From: Mycobacterium sp. 141
Lineage (GTDB): Bacteria > Actinomycetota > Actinomycetes > Mycobacteriales > Mycobacteriaceae
DNA: 64,000 bases
Direction of reading: 5' to 3'
Assembly (NCBI RefSeq): GCF_000382405.1
Contig: NZ_KB908260.1
Location: 124,001-188,000, forward strand
Positions within the stretch are counted from its first letter, which is position 1. Each line of letters begins with the position of its first letter. Of this stretch, positions 1 to 8,613 are shown piece by piece. Below the pieces are notes generated by a model, which saw nothing but the letters and a program-made list of their open reading frames with translations, was not told the DNA's origin and made no database searches. A program made the position numbers and the translations under genes.

Positions 1-404
1 TCAGCTTACGGCCACACGGACATCAGCCGGCGGTAGCGCCCGCCTTCGCCGCCGTGTTCTCGGCGACTTCTTGCTGCCAGAGGTCATCGGCGTGCATGGT
101 GTCGACCTCGTTTCTCGAACCGCGCCGTCATGTCCGGCTGGACATCGGCGTAAAGCTGGACCGCTGCCACGTGGAGCGCCGGCCGCAACCGAGGATTCCC
201 GGCTGAGTCGGGGAAGCCGAGCCACGCAAACAAGGCCCTGAGCAAGACAACAAACCAGCCGTTCCAAGCCGACGATCAAATAGCGGCATAACGCTGTGCT
301 GTTCGCTTGTCAGCTCGCTGCGGTCAGCGCGCTCGCCCAAGGCAAGAACACGGTGCGATGCGCTGTCCCCGCACCTCGGCAGACGATCATGGCACTATGA
401 CCTC
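1..404. other. Left-edge region without a supportable gene
   Basis: About 400 bases precede the epimerase gene. Short open frames exist on both strands, mainly on the minus strand, but they are arginine/serine-rich, have no recognisable domain and overlap one another. The stretch may be decayed coding DNA or the end of a gene outside the window. A promoter for the epimerase gene should lie in the last 100 bases, but no clear -10/-35 pair was seen. Confidence 0.4.
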
Positions 405-959
405 ATGCGCGTCGAACGGACCGACCTCGCCGACGTCATTGTGCTGATTCCGGACCCCTTCCGCGACGAACGGGGGTTCTTTACCCGAACGTTCGACGCT
501 GCCGTCTTCGACGAATTCCTCGGCGTCCCGGGAACTTCCGCGACGTTTATTCAGGACTCGCAGTCCAGGTCGGCCCGCGGCGTGGTCCGGGGCATGCATG
601 GCCGGTCCGGCCGCGGCGAGGCGAAGCTGGTCAGGTGCGCCCACGGCGCGGTCCACGATGTTTTGGTGGATATCAGGCCGGATTCGCCGACGTTCGGTGC
701 GCAGCAGGCTTTTACGCTCGACGACAACGAATTCCACCATCTGTACATCCCGCCGGGATTCCTGCACGGCTTTCAAGCGATCTCCGCGACGGCAGACGTC
801 TGCTATCGGATCGATCGTCCGCACAATCCGAGCGAAGACATCGGAGTGGCCTACGACGACCCCGATCTGGCAATCGCCTGGCCGCTGCCCGTGACGATGG
901 TGTCGGCCCGCGACACCTCCGCAGCCAGTTGGCAGGAACTGCTCACGCACTTGCCGTGA
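405..959 (+). CDS. dTDP-4-dehydrorhamnose 3,5-epimerase-like protein (RmlC family)
   Basis: The 184-residue protein has the usual length of RmlC-family cupin epimerases, which epimerise C3/C5 of dTDP-4-keto-6-deoxyhexoses. Visible family signatures are DPFRDERGFF near residue 17, SRSARGVVRGMH with the likely catalytic His65, IPPGFLHGF at 115-123 and CYRI with the likely active-site Tyr134. The usual RGLHyQ motif reads RGMHGR, so the substrate could differ from the rhamnose precursor. It converges on a minus-strand cytidylyltransferase and C-methyltransferase pair, suggesting a modified deoxysugar for a surface glycan. This is probably not the housekeeping rmlC. Confidence 0.85.
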   Translation: MRVERTDLADVIVLIPDPFRDERGFFTRTFDAAVFDEFLGVPGTSATFIQDSQSRSARGVVRGMHGRSGRGEAKLVRCAHGAVHDVLVDIRPDSPTFGAQQAFTLDDNEFHHLYIPPGFLHGFQAISATADVCYRIDRPHNPSEDIGVAYDDPDLAIAWPLPVTMVSARDTSAASWQELLTHLP

Positions 960-996
960 TCTCGCGCATCGACTCGTCCAGGGTGAACCTGCAACC

Positions 997-1809
997 TCAC
1001 CGCGGCTCTGGGCAGAATGTGGCGGACGCATCGACATCGCGTTCCCAAACGGCCCATGGCCGGTCGCCCTGCTGATACCCGACGTCGAGTTCGGCTCGCT
1101 CCTTGAAAGTATCTGCCGGCTTCCAAAATCCACCATGCTTGTAACCGAAGAGCCTGCCCTGTCCAGCCAATGTTCCACACGCGTCGGCGACAAGGTCACC
1201 ACCTTCGGGGATGAGATCGAACACCTCCTGGGTGAGGACGAAGTAGCCACCGTTCACCCATACAGAGAGATCGGAGGCGGGGATGATGTCCTTAACCTCA
1301 CCCGCTTCGCTGACCTCGACGCAGTGAAAGGATTGCTGGGGCGAAACGAGCATCATCGACGCCACGGCACCCGATTGATGGAACTTGTCGATGACGTCGT
1401 CGAGCGGGGCATCGGTTAGAACATCGGCATAATTGGCCAGGAAGTACTCGTCACCCTGAATGTGCTTGCGTACCCGCCTGAGTCGTTCGCCGATGGCAGA
1501 TTCCAGGCCTGTATCGACGAACGTGATGGACCAGTCGCTGATATCGCTGTGCAACAGTTCGACCTGCCCGTTGCGCATGACGAAATCGTTGGAGGCAGTC
1601 TCCTGATAGGACAGGAAATAGTCCTTGATATGGGACGCGCCGTAACCCAGGCACAGGATGAAGTCCGTGTGTCCGTAGTGGGCGTAGTACCGCATCACAT
1701 GCCAGATCAGCGGGCGGGGGCCCACCATCTGCATCGGCTTCGGGATATCGTCGGCCAAATTGGTACGCATCCGCATGCCGTACCCTCCGCAGAACAGGAC
1801 CACCTTCAT
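997..1809 (-). CDS. Sugar-1-phosphate nucleotidyltransferase (glucose-1-phosphate cytidylyltransferase-like)
   Basis: The 270-residue protein starts MKVVLFCGGYGMRMR, the glycine-rich nucleotide-binding motif of sugar-1-phosphate nucleotidyltransferases. KPMQMVGPRPLIWHVMRYY follows, as in RfbF/DdhA-type cytidylyltransferases that make CDP-glucose, the entry to 3,6-dideoxy and branched sugars. The ATG overlaps the stop of the upstream methyltransferase by 4 bp (ATGA), which fixes the start and implies translational coupling. An upstream in-frame extension is open but would run far into the neighbour. Product specificity (CDP versus dTDP or UDP sugar) cannot be fixed by eye. Confidence 0.82.
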   Translation of the reverse strand: MKVVLFCGGYGMRMRTNLADDIPKPMQMVGPRPLIWHVMRYYAHYGHTDFILCLGYGASHIKDYFLSYQETASNDFVMRNGQVELLHSDISDWSITFVDTGLESAIGERLRRVRKHIQGDEYFLANYADVLTDAPLDDVIDKFHQSGAVASMMLVSPQQSFHCVEVSEAGEVKDIIPASDLSVWVNGGYFVLTQEVFDLIPEGGDLVADACGTLAGQGRLFGYKHGGFWKPADTFKERAELDVGYQQGDRPWAVWERDVDASATFCPEPR

Positions 1810-3116
1810 ATTAACTGTCCTCCAATGGATTCGGAGTTGGATGTGTGCAATTCCGGGAGTGGAAAGACGAGTTGTCCACCCCACTCCCCGATGTAGGCGA
1901 GTTGCCCGGTCAACTCCGCTTCGAGGTTCCACGGCAACGCAAGCACGACATCTGGCTGATCTTTGGCGATCATCTCCGGAGCGTGGATTGGGATCCGAGT
2001 ACCGGGGGTGTAGCGGCCGTGCTTGTAAGGGTTGCGGTCCACGGTGTATTCGAGTAGATCGGAGCGAATACCGCAGTAGTTCAGCAGGGTATTGCCCTTG
2101 CCCGGTGCGCCATAACCGACGACCCTCTTCCCGGACGCCTTGCAGTCCAACAAGAATCGCAACAGATCGTGGCGAATTTTCGCTGTTCGAGCAGACAGCT
2201 GAAGGTAGCCGTCGACATGATGAAGCCCGGCTTCTTCTTCGGCTCGTAACGCCTCGGCCACCCGGTCGGAGGGTTTTTCAGCGGCCTCCGACGGCCGTGC
2301 CCACACCCGCAGTGACCCTCCGTGCGTCGTGAGCAACTCGACATCGACGACGGTCAGCCCCCCGGAAGCCAGCGCACGGATGACCGAAAGCACCGTGTAG
2401 TACTGGAAATGCTCGTGATAGATAGAGTCGAACTGGCCGAGTGTCACCAGGTTCAACGCGTGGTGCACCTCGATGCTCAACCAACCGTCATCGGCCATCA
2501 AGCCACGCAGCGACCGGGTGAACCCCACAAGGTCCGGGATGTGGGCGTAGACATTGTTGGCGATCACGAGGTCCGCCGGACCGTGGTCGGCACTCACACA
2601 CCGCGCCAACTCCTCATCGAGGAATGCGGTTAGGGTGGGCACCCCGCGTTGGCGGGCGGCCGCACCGACGTTGACGGAGGGTTCGATACCCAAGCAGGGG
2701 ATGCCGGCCGCCACGGCGTGCTGAAGAAGGTAGCCGTCGTTACTAGCGACTTCGACGACCAACGAGGTGTTGTCGAGTCCCAGATTTTCGATGGCCCCAT
2801 TGACGAAATCCCTGGAATGCTGTACCCAGCTGTCGGAGTACGACGAGAAGTACGCGTATTCGGTGAAAGTGTCCTCGGGAGTGATCAACGCCGGGATCTG
2901 CAGCAGCATGCAGTCTTCGCACAGCCTCAGATGCAGCGGGTAGGTGACCTCGGGGAGATCGAGCTCGGCGACTGCGAGGAACTTCTCACAAGGCGGGGTG
3001 GCACCCAGATCGAGGACGCTGACCAGGCGGGTCGAACCGCACAACCGGCATGCAACCGAATCGGATTCAGGCGCTGCAATCCGCGCTTTCATTGACCCTA
3101 CCGGCGAATCGCTCAT
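1806..3116 (-). CDS. SAM-dependent sugar C-methyltransferase with N-terminal zinc motif
   Basis: The 436-residue protein has the three-part layout of NDP-hexose C-methyltransferases of the TylC3 type. An N-terminal zinc-binding segment (CRLCGS near residue 23, LCEDC near 66) is followed by a Rossmann SAM-binding core (VVEVASNDGYLL near 142-153) and a C-terminal domain (VVGYGAPGKGNTLL near 344). The IYHEHFQYY motif near 233 is characteristic. Such enzymes add a branching methyl to a keto-deoxysugar. It is the first gene of a coupled pair with the cytidylyltransferase. Met9 is an alternative start. Confidence 0.85.
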   Translation of the reverse strand: MSDSPVGSMKARIAAPESDSVACRLCGSTRLVSVLDLGATPPCEKFLAVAELDLPEVTYPLHLRLCEDCMLLQIPALITPEDTFTEYAYFSSYSDSWVQHSRDFVNGAIENLGLDNTSLVVEVASNDGYLLQHAVAAGIPCLGIEPSVNVGAAARQRGVPTLTAFLDEELARCVSADHGPADLVIANNVYAHIPDLVGFTRSLRGLMADDGWLSIEVHHALNLVTLGQFDSIYHEHFQYYTVLSVIRALASGGLTVVDVELLTTHGGSLRVWARPSEAAEKPSDRVAEALRAEEEAGLHHVDGYLQLSARTAKIRHDLLRFLLDCKASGKRVVGYGAPGKGNTLLNYCGIRSDLLEYTVDRNPYKHGRYTPGTRIPIHAPEMIAKDQPDVVLALPWNLEAELTGQLAYIGEWGGQLVFPLPELHTSNSESIGGQLI

Positions 3117-3510
3117 GGCGCGAAGGCTACTTTCATTTGCTGAGATGCACTCCAGTTAACACAGTAGCAGCTAAACCGAGATCGGCAACTACGCCCGCTG
3201 AGTTCAGCCTCCTGTCAGGCATCTTCAGCCTCTCTACCAGGTATTTTTAGTGTCATTAGCAATAGAAATGCAAGTACGACCGCAGACACTCGTCGATGTG
3301 ACCGCAAAGCCACAGCTCAAGACCCATGCACCGAGCGTCTCTCGTCAGCACCACAGATAAAGTGTGCTGAATACGACCAGCCTTGGACTAGACCACGTGG
3401 AGAACGTCAGTACTTAGCAACCCGGGCGAGTACCTGCGGCCGACCTTCTCTAAGGAAAAACTAAGGGCCACGCGCGACACGGCACCGTCGCACCGATAGC
3501 ATCGTGACCC
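3117..3510. other. Intergenic region between divergent methyltransferase gene and accD5
   Basis: Nearly 400 bases, visibly more AT-rich than the flanks, separate the divergent minus-strand sugar genes from accD5. No open frame worth calling was found. In mycobacteria the divergent neighbour of accD5 is normally birA (biotin protein ligase), but no birA sequence is visible here. The region should contain the accD5 promoter and that of the sugar genes, but no convincing promoter motif was identified. Confidence 0.5.
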
Positions 3511-5148
3511 ATGACGAGCGTTACCGATCCGCCGGAAGCCCAAGCCGAGCACACGGTGGACATCCACACCACCGCAGGCAAGCTGGCCGATCTACGCAAG
3601 CGCACCGCAGAGACCCTGCATCCTGTCGGCGAGGACGCCGTGGACAGGGTGCACGCCAAGGGCAAGCTGACTGCCCGCGAGCGCATCTTTGGGCTGCTCG
3701 ACGAGGGCTCGTTCGTCGAGCTGGACGCGCTGGCCCGACATCGCAGCACCAACTTCGGCCTGGCCGACAATCGCCCGCTCGGCGATGGCGTGGTCACCGG
3801 GTACGGCACCATCGACGGCCGCGACGTGTGCATCTTCAGCCAAGACGCCACCGTGTTCGGCGGCAGCCTCGGCGAGGTGTACGGCGAGAAGATCGTCAAG
3901 ATCCAAGAGCTGGCCATCAAGACCGGCCGCCCACTGATCGGCATCAACGACGGCGCAGGCGCCCGCATCCACGAAGGCGTCGTCTCGCTGGGTCTGTACA
4001 GCCAGATCTTCCGCAACAACATCCTGGCCTCGGGCGTCATCCCGCAGATCTCCCTGATCATGGGCGCCGCCGCCGGCGGGCACGTCTACTCCCCCGCGCT
4101 TACCGACTTCATCGTCATGGTTGACCAGACCAGCCAGATGTTCATCACCGGGCCCGACGTCATCAAGACCGTCACCGGCGAGGACGTCACAATGGAGGAG
4201 CTGGGCGGTGCTCACACCCACGAGGCCAAGTCGGGTACCGCGCACTATGTCGCCACCGGCGAGCAGGACGCCTTCGACTACGTGCGCGAACTGCTGAGCT
4301 ATCTGCCCCCCAACAACTTCGCCGAGCCACCGCACTACCCGGCCGAGCCGCCGGTCGGGCCGATCGAGGACAACCTCACCGAGGAAGACCTCGAGCTCGA
4401 CACTCTGATCCCGGATTCACCCAACCAGCCCTACGACATGCACGAGGTCATCTCACGCATCCTCGACGACGACGAATTCCTCGAGGTGCAGGCGGGTTAC
4501 GCGCAGAACATCATCATCGGATTCGGCCGCATCGAGGGCCGCCCGGTCGGCATCGTCGCCAACCAGCCCACCCAGTTCGCCGGCTGCCTGGACATCAACG
4601 CCTCGGAGAAGGCCGCCCGGTTCGTGCGCACCTGCGACTGCTTCAACATCCCGATCGTCATGCTCGTCGACGTTCCCGGCTTCCTGCCCGGCACCGACCA
4701 GGAGTACAACGGCATCATCCGCCGCGGCGCCAAGCTGCTCTACGCCTACGGTGAGGCCACCGTCGCCAAGGTCACCGTCATCACCCGCAAGGCCTACGGT
4801 GGCGCGTACTGCGTGATGGGGTCCAAGAACATGGGTTGCGACGTCAACGTGGCGTGGCCGACAGCGCAGATCGCGGTCATGGGCGCCTCGGGTGCGGTGG
4901 GCTTCGTCTACCGCTCCGATCTCAGGAAGGCAGCGCAGGACGGGCAGGACGTCGACGCGCTGCGCCTCGAACTGCAGCAGACCTACGAAGACACTTTGGT
5001 GAACCCCTACATCGCTGCCGAGCGCGGATACGTTGACGCGGTCATCCCGCCGTCGCACACGCGTGGCTACATCGGTACTGCGCTACGGCTGCTGGACCGC
5101 AAGATCGTGCAGACGCCGCCGAAGAAGCACGGGAACATTCCACTGTGA
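3511..5148 (+). CDS. accD5: Propionyl/acyl-CoA carboxylase beta (carboxyltransferase) subunit AccD5
   Basis: The 545-residue protein is a full-length biotin-dependent carboxyltransferase. It transfers carboxyl from biotinyl-AccA3 to propionyl- or acetyl-CoA, giving methylmalonyl/malonyl-CoA for mycobacterial lipid synthesis. The N-terminal crotonase-like half carries the CoA-binding [13 protein letters not shown] and the oxyanion-hole segment [14 protein letters not shown]. The C-terminal half carries [25 protein letters not shown] and [12 protein letters not shown]-like motifs. It overlaps accE5 by 4 bp, and its partner accA3 lies about 7 kb downstream. Sequence resembling its first 18 codons recurs as a relic at 7827-7883. 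Confidence 0.96.
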   Translation: MTSVTDPPEAQAEHTVDIHTTAGKLADLRKRTAETLHPVGEDAVDRVHAKGKLTARERIFGLLDEGSFVELDALARHRSTNFGLADNRPLGDGVVTGYGTIDGRDVCIFSQDATVFGGSLGEVYGEKIVKIQELAIKTGRPLIGINDGAGARIHEGVVSLGLYSQIFRNNILASGVIPQISLIMGAAAGGHVYSPALTDFIVMVDQTSQMFITGPDVIKTVTGEDVTMEELGGAHTHEAKSGTAHYVATGEQDAFDYVRELLSYLPPNNFAEPPHYPAEPPVGPIEDNLTEEDLELDTLIPDSPNQPYDMHEVISRILDDDEFLEVQAGYAQNIIIGFGRIEGRPVGIVANQPTQFAGCLDINASEKAARFVRTCDCFNIPIVMLVDVPGFLPGTDQEYNGIIRRGAKLLYAYGEATVAKVTVITRKAYGGAYCVMGSKNMGCDVNVAWPTAQIAVMGASGAVGFVYRSDLRKAAQDGQDVDALRLELQQTYEDTLVNPYIAAERGYVDAVIPPSHTRGYIGTALRLLDRKIVQTPPKKHGNIPL

Positions 5149-5438
5149 GCGGGGCGAACGGTTCAACTGTAGTGAGCGGAGAACAGACGGTGGCAACGGA
5201 CGGGGTCCAGACCGACGAAGCGAAGGCCGACCATGAGGCCCATATCAAAGTCCTCACCGGTAATCCGACCGACGAGGACATGGCTGTGCTGATGGCCGTG
5301 CTGGGCGCCGCCGGCGGCGGCACCGAACGAGTCCGCCGCAATCGCAACCTGTGGGGCCATCCGGCAGACAAGCTGCGCTACTCGATCTTCAGCTGGCAGC
5401 GGGTGACGTTGTTGGAGCGGACCCACATTCGGCGCTGA
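5145..5438 (+). CDS. accE5: Acyl-CoA carboxylase epsilon subunit AccE5
   Basis: This 97-residue small protein begins at GTG, overlapping the accD5 stop as GTGA. It is the epsilon subunit that stabilises the AccA3-AccD5 complex. The conserved part is [20 protein letters not shown] (residues ~32-51), then a Gly/Ala turn and a basic, Trp-rich end ([11 protein letters not shown]). An acidic, low-complexity N-terminus is usual for the family. Its stop codon lies in the first unit of the 32-33 bp repeat that follows. Confidence 0.93.
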   Translation: MSGANGSTVVSGEQTVATDGVQTDEAKADHEAHIKVLTGNPTDEDMAVLMAVLGAAGGGTERVRRNRNLWGHPADKLRYSIFSWQRVTLLERTHIRR

Positions 5439-5510
5439 TGAGCGCTTGCGCGAAGAAGAAACGGTACTGATGAGCGCTTGCGCGAAGAACATATGGACTG
5501 TGAGCGCTTG
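5436..5510 (+). repeat. Short direct repeats (32-33 bp units) after accE5
   Basis: A unit beginning TGATGAGCGCTTGCGCGAAG occurs at 5436-5467 and again from 5468, diverging after about 24 bases. A third partial copy (TGAGCGCTTG) lies at 5501-5510, abutting the maf fragment. The first unit is identical over 32 bases to the unit at 7914-7945 upstream of intact maf. Each unit supplies a stop followed by ATG (TGATG), the arrangement of MIRU-like elements that couple neighbouring genes. Confidence 0.85.
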
Positions 5511-5618
5511 GGTTCCCTGTCGTCAGGCCGCCTCGATGTACTGCGCCACGCCGGCATCGACCCCGTGGTGGTTTCGGGCGTCGACGAGGACACGATCATC
5601 GCCGGATTGGCTGCTTAG
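5511..5618 (+). pseudogene. 5' fragment of a second maf gene
   Basis: The frame encodes 35 residues, [18 protein letters not shown]... to IIAGLAA, then TAG. It closely matches residues 6-40 of the intact Maf at 7948-8583 but stops at the point matching GLGDAQ. It lacks the start codon region and about 80 percent of the gene, so it cannot encode a working pyrophosphatase. It marks the left side of a duplication or insertion event between accE5 and maf. Confidence 0.88.
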
Positions 5619-5721
5619 CACTGCCGAGGTGCAGCGTGTGGCGGATCAACCTACGAAACCGACCGACCGTTCAGCGCGAACCACGCGATAGTCTCATTCA
5701 GGCCAGCGCCGCACGACATCT

Positions 5722-5840
5722 GAGGCCAGAACCATCACCTCGGCGATGGTGGACCCGGTCGTCCATCACACCGACGTCATCGCTCTCGAAGGCGCCGGCC
5801 GCATCAAACAAACCGCGATCGAGTCACTACTCTCCGTGAA
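5722..5840 (+). pseudogene. IstB-like (IS21 family helper ATPase) C-terminal relic
   Basis: An open frame without a good start reads TSAMVDPVVHHTDVIALEG, resembling the conserved C-terminus of IstB ATPases (A-M-V/I-D-R-L-V-H-H-A-D-V-I-x-L-K/E-G). No Walker motifs, transposase or terminal repeats accompany it. It is probably the scar of an IS21-type element, which could explain how the neighbouring glycosyltransferase gene entered the accE5-maf gap. The assignment rests on one short motif. Confidence 0.45.
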
Positions 5841-5863
5841 AGCCGGGTTCACGATGCGGCCGG

Positions 5864-7354
5864 TCAATAGGCACCAGACCCCAGCCATATGGCTCGAACC
5901 GTTTTGACCGCGATGGCCAGGTCGGTGAGCATCGACCAGTTTTCGACGTATGACAGGTCCAGTCGCACTGACTCTTCCCAGGTTAGGTCGGAGCGGCCAC
6001 TCACCTGCCACAAACCCGTGATCCCCGGCCGCACCAACAACCGGCGCCAAATCTGAGAGTTGTAGGAGGCCACCTCGTTTGGCAGTGGCGGTCGCGGACC
6101 GACCACACTCATCGCACCACTCAGCACGTTGAAGAATTGGGGCAGCTCGTCGAGGCTGTACCGACGAAGGAAGCGCCCTACTGGCGTGATCCGTGGATCC
6201 CGGCGGATCTTGAATAGCACACCGCCGCCCTCGTCGAGGTGGGCCACGTCAGACAGTCGGCGATCCGCGTCGACGATCATACTGCGGAACTTGATCATCT
6301 GAAATGGCTTGCCGTCCAAGCCGATTCGCTCCGAAAGGTAGAGCACCGGCCCGCGACTCGACAGTTTGATGGCCAGTGCCGCACCGACCAGGATCGGGGA
6401 GACCAAGGTGAGCGCCAGAATCGAGAAGCAGATATCGAAAACGCGCTTCTGGAAGCACTTGGCGTCGTCGTAGCGAGGCTTGTCGACGTGGATCAGGGGC
6501 TGTCCGCCCACCAGGCGCACGGTCAGCCGCGGACCGGCGACGTCGACCATCCCGGGTGAAACCACCAGATCGACATCCAGCTTCTCCAACTGCCACGACA
6601 GGTCGCGGATGGCGTCCGGGCGCAGGTAGCCCGAAGTGAGCACCACGGTGTCGGCTCCTGATTCCGCAACTACGGCGGCCAGGTCCTCGTCGTTGGGGAA
6701 GACCGGCACATCCCCCAGTCCAGGAATGTTTACGCGGTCGCGACCGAACAGGCCGGGGGCGCACACGCCAATCACCCGGTACCCCTCGGCGGGACGCTTC
6801 GCCAGCGCTTCGGCCAACTCCTCAACCGAATCCGGCCGGCCAACCGCGAGGACGGTGTTCATGAATGCGCCGTCGACCCGGCGGTGCGCGACATATCGAC
6901 GCCACAGCCAGCGATTGACAGTCAGCATCATCAGCCCCGCCGGGAGCGCAATCGCGAGGTAGCCACGTGCAATATCGAGCCGGAAAAGCGTGGAAACCAC
7001 GGCGACGGCTCCGAACAAAGACAACGTCGCAGCCCAAACGCGTCGATATTCTTCGAGTCCACTCCCGATCACACGATGAGAGCGAGTCCGGTAGATGGCC
7101 ATCGCCGCCAACCACGCCGCGGCTAAGGCCAGGGACACCATCGAGTAGCCCACTGAGTTATAGCCAGCGAGGCTCCCACCGTGCAGGCTCCCAAACCTCA
7201 GGGATTGAGCACCGGCGATCACCAAGGTGACGACAAGCGCGTCGGAGATCCAGAGCAATTGAAGGTAACCGCGTTGCCACGCCCGAAGCCTGCGTGGCAC
7301 CGGCATTGCGACAACTTCTGCCACATGCCGAGCGTCGGATATGGCCCTACTCAT
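5864..7354 (-). CDS. Polyprenyl-phosphate phosphoglycosyl transferase (WcaJ/exopolysaccharide type)
   Basis: The 496-residue membrane protein has several N-terminal transmembrane segments (for example LLWISDALVVTLVIAGAQSL and a stretch near 90-130), a CoA-binding-like central domain and the C-terminal bacterial sugar transferase domain. In that domain KRVFDICFSILALTLVSPI precedes the catalytic region GPVLYLSERIG...FQMIKFRSM, with RRYSLDELPQFFNVL and VGPRPPLPNE. Such enzymes load the first sugar-1-phosphate on undecaprenyl/decaprenyl phosphate. The ATG at 7354 follows AAGGGAG and is preferred over a longer upstream frame. It is inserted between accE5 and maf, near other sugar genes. Confidence 0.88.
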   Translation of the reverse strand: MSRAISDARHVAEVVAMPVPRRLRAWQRGYLQLLWISDALVVTLVIAGAQSLRFGSLHGGSLAGYNSVGYSMVSLALAAAWLAAMAIYRTRSHRVIGSGLEEYRRVWAATLSLFGAVAVVSTLFRLDIARGYLAIALPAGLMMLTVNRWLWRRYVAHRRVDGAFMNTVLAVGRPDSVEELAEALAKRPAEGYRVIGVCAPGLFGRDRVNIPGLGDVPVFPNDEDLAAVVAESGADTVVLTSGYLRPDAIRDLSWQLEKLDVDLVVSPGMVDVAGPRLTVRLVGGQPLIHVDKPRYDDAKCFQKRVFDICFSILALTLVSPILVGAALAIKLSSRGPVLYLSERIGLDGKPFQMIKFRSMIVDADRRLSDVAHLDEGGGVLFKIRRDPRITPVGRFLRRYSLDELPQFFNVLSGAMSVVGPRPPLPNEVASYNSQIWRRLLVRPGITGLWQVSGRSDLTWEESVRLDLSYVENWSMLTDLAIAVKTVRAIWLGSGAY

Positions 7355-7826
7355 TTCAAGCTCCCTTATCCGTTCGTCAGCGCAGTTACAGCTAATAAAT
7401 AGCACCTTCCCCCTTGTGGATACACGATGGGGGTCACCACGGTGATGAAGCTTACGCTAGTACACGATCGATACGTTGCCAAACATAAGTTTGTGCGTAT
7501 AGTCCTATAGCATCACTCCAGCTAGACACCAATATCTGTTTCCAGTACCCAACAGACTATGATGTTGCTTAAGCAGAGACTGGCTAGGCAGTGTCAGTTG
7601 ATGACCATATCGACCTCGATGCTTAAACTAGGCTTAGATATGCAGTTTCAGCACTCTTACAGGATGTTGCTGGTGCAGTGGGTCGTCATTCTGCCGAAGC
7701 GAACCTGCTGATCACCTTTGAAAGTTTGCTCGTCGGACCGCGCGCTGCGGCTTCCCCAGACGCGACCAGGGCCGCTCACCACACCGACGGCGAGCAGACC
7801 GCAAAGGCTCGATACCCTCGTCACCC
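7355..7826. other. AT-richer intergenic region upstream of the phosphoglycosyl transferase
   Basis: About 470 bases upstream of the minus-strand glycosyltransferase contain no open frame of interest. They are clearly AT-richer than the backbone genes, especially around 7430-7660, consistent with imported DNA. They presumably hold the promoter of the glycosyltransferase. No inverted repeat or integrase site was recognised. Confidence 0.45.
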
Positions 7827-7883
7827 ATGACGGGCGCTACTGGGCCGCCCGAAGTCCGGGCTGAGCACAAGGTGGACCACTGA
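7827..7883 (+). pseudogene. Relic of a second accD5 5' end
   Basis: The frame encodes [18 protein letters not shown] then TGA. It aligns without gaps to the AccD5 N-terminus [18 protein letters not shown], and the roughly 15 bases before the ATG also match those before accD5. After 18 codons it runs straight into the 32-33 bp repeat that normally follows accE5. The remainder of accD5 and all of accE5 are therefore missing from this copy. Confidence 0.8.
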
Positions 7884-7945
7884 TGAGCGCTTGCGCGAAG
7901 AAGAAAGCGGCAGTGATGAGCGCTTGCGCGAAGAAGAAACGGTAC
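7881..7945 (+). repeat. Two direct repeat units upstream of intact maf
   Basis: Units at 7881-7913 and 7914-7945 both begin TGATGAGCGCTTGCGCGAAG, the same element as after accE5. The second ends in TAC directly before TGATG, where the ATG (7948) starts maf. The pair supplies an in-frame N-terminal extension that could in principle be translated, but the family start is at 7948. Confidence 0.85.
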
Positions 7946-7947
7946 TG

Positions 7948-8583
7948 ATGACGCGCGTTGTCCTGGGTTCCGCGTCGTCAGGCCGCCTCGGTGTACTGCG
8001 CCACGCCGGCATCGACCCGCTGGTGGTGGTTTCGGGCGTTGACGAGGACGCGATCATCGCCGGCTTGGGCGATGCCCAACCCGATCATGTGGTCGGCGAG
8101 CTGGCGGTGGCCAAGGCCGACGACGTCGTCACCCGGCTGCCCGCTGAGATCGCCTCCGACTGCGTGGTGATCGGTTGTGATTCCATGCTTTTCCTCAACG
8201 GTCGGCTCTGCGGGAAACCCGGCACAGCCGAGGTGGCACGCCAGCAGTGGCACGCCATGTCCGGTCAGGCGGGCCGGCTCTACACCGGACACGCAGTGAT
8301 CACCGTGCGCGATGGATCCGTCGGCGACCGCATTGTCGAAACAGCCGCCACCACAGTGTATTTCGCGACACCGACGGACCAAGACCTCGACGCTTATCTG
8401 GGCACCGGTGAACCTCTCGGCGTTGCAGGCGGATTCACCCTCGATGGGCTGGGCGGCTGGTTCGTCGACCGCATCGACGGCGACCCGTCGAACGTGATCG
8501 GCTTGAGTCTGCCGCTGCTGCGCCGCATGCTGGCCACGGCCGGGCTCTCCATCGCGGGTCTCTGGCAAAACTCCACGCGATGA
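7948..8583 (+). CDS. maf: Maf family nucleotide pyrophosphatase
   Basis: The 211-residue protein carries the Maf signatures [17 protein letters not shown] at the N-terminus, [17 protein letters not shown] near residue 74-90 and [11 protein letters not shown] near the C-terminus. Maf proteins hydrolyse (d)NTPs, often modified ones, and are linked to housecleaning and division control. In mycobacteria maf normally follows accE5 directly; here about 2.5 kb of foreign DNA separates them. The start follows the repeat-borne TGATG. An upstream in-frame extension made of repeat sequence is considered spurious. Confidence 0.9.
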   Translation: MTRVVLGSASSGRLGVLRHAGIDPLVVVSGVDEDAIIAGLGDAQPDHVVGELAVAKADDVVTRLPAEIASDCVVIGCDSMLFLNGRLCGKPGTAEVARQQWHAMSGQAGRLYTGHAVITVRDGSVGDRIVETAATTVYFATPTDQDLDAYLGTGEPLGVAGGFTLDGLGGWFVDRIDGDPSNVIGLSLPLLRRMLATAGLSIAGLWQNSTR

Positions 8584-8613
8584 GTTGACGCCTGCGCGCA
8601 CGTCGATACGCGG

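Noticed and set aside
3592-4335. A 247-codon minus-strand frame inside accD5
   Set aside because: Shadow of accD5 codon periodicity; Ala/Asp/Val-rich with no family pattern.
5436-7945. Possible CRISPR array from repeated 32-33 bp units
   Set aside because: Only two to three adjacent copies, units abut without unique spacers, and there are no cas genes.
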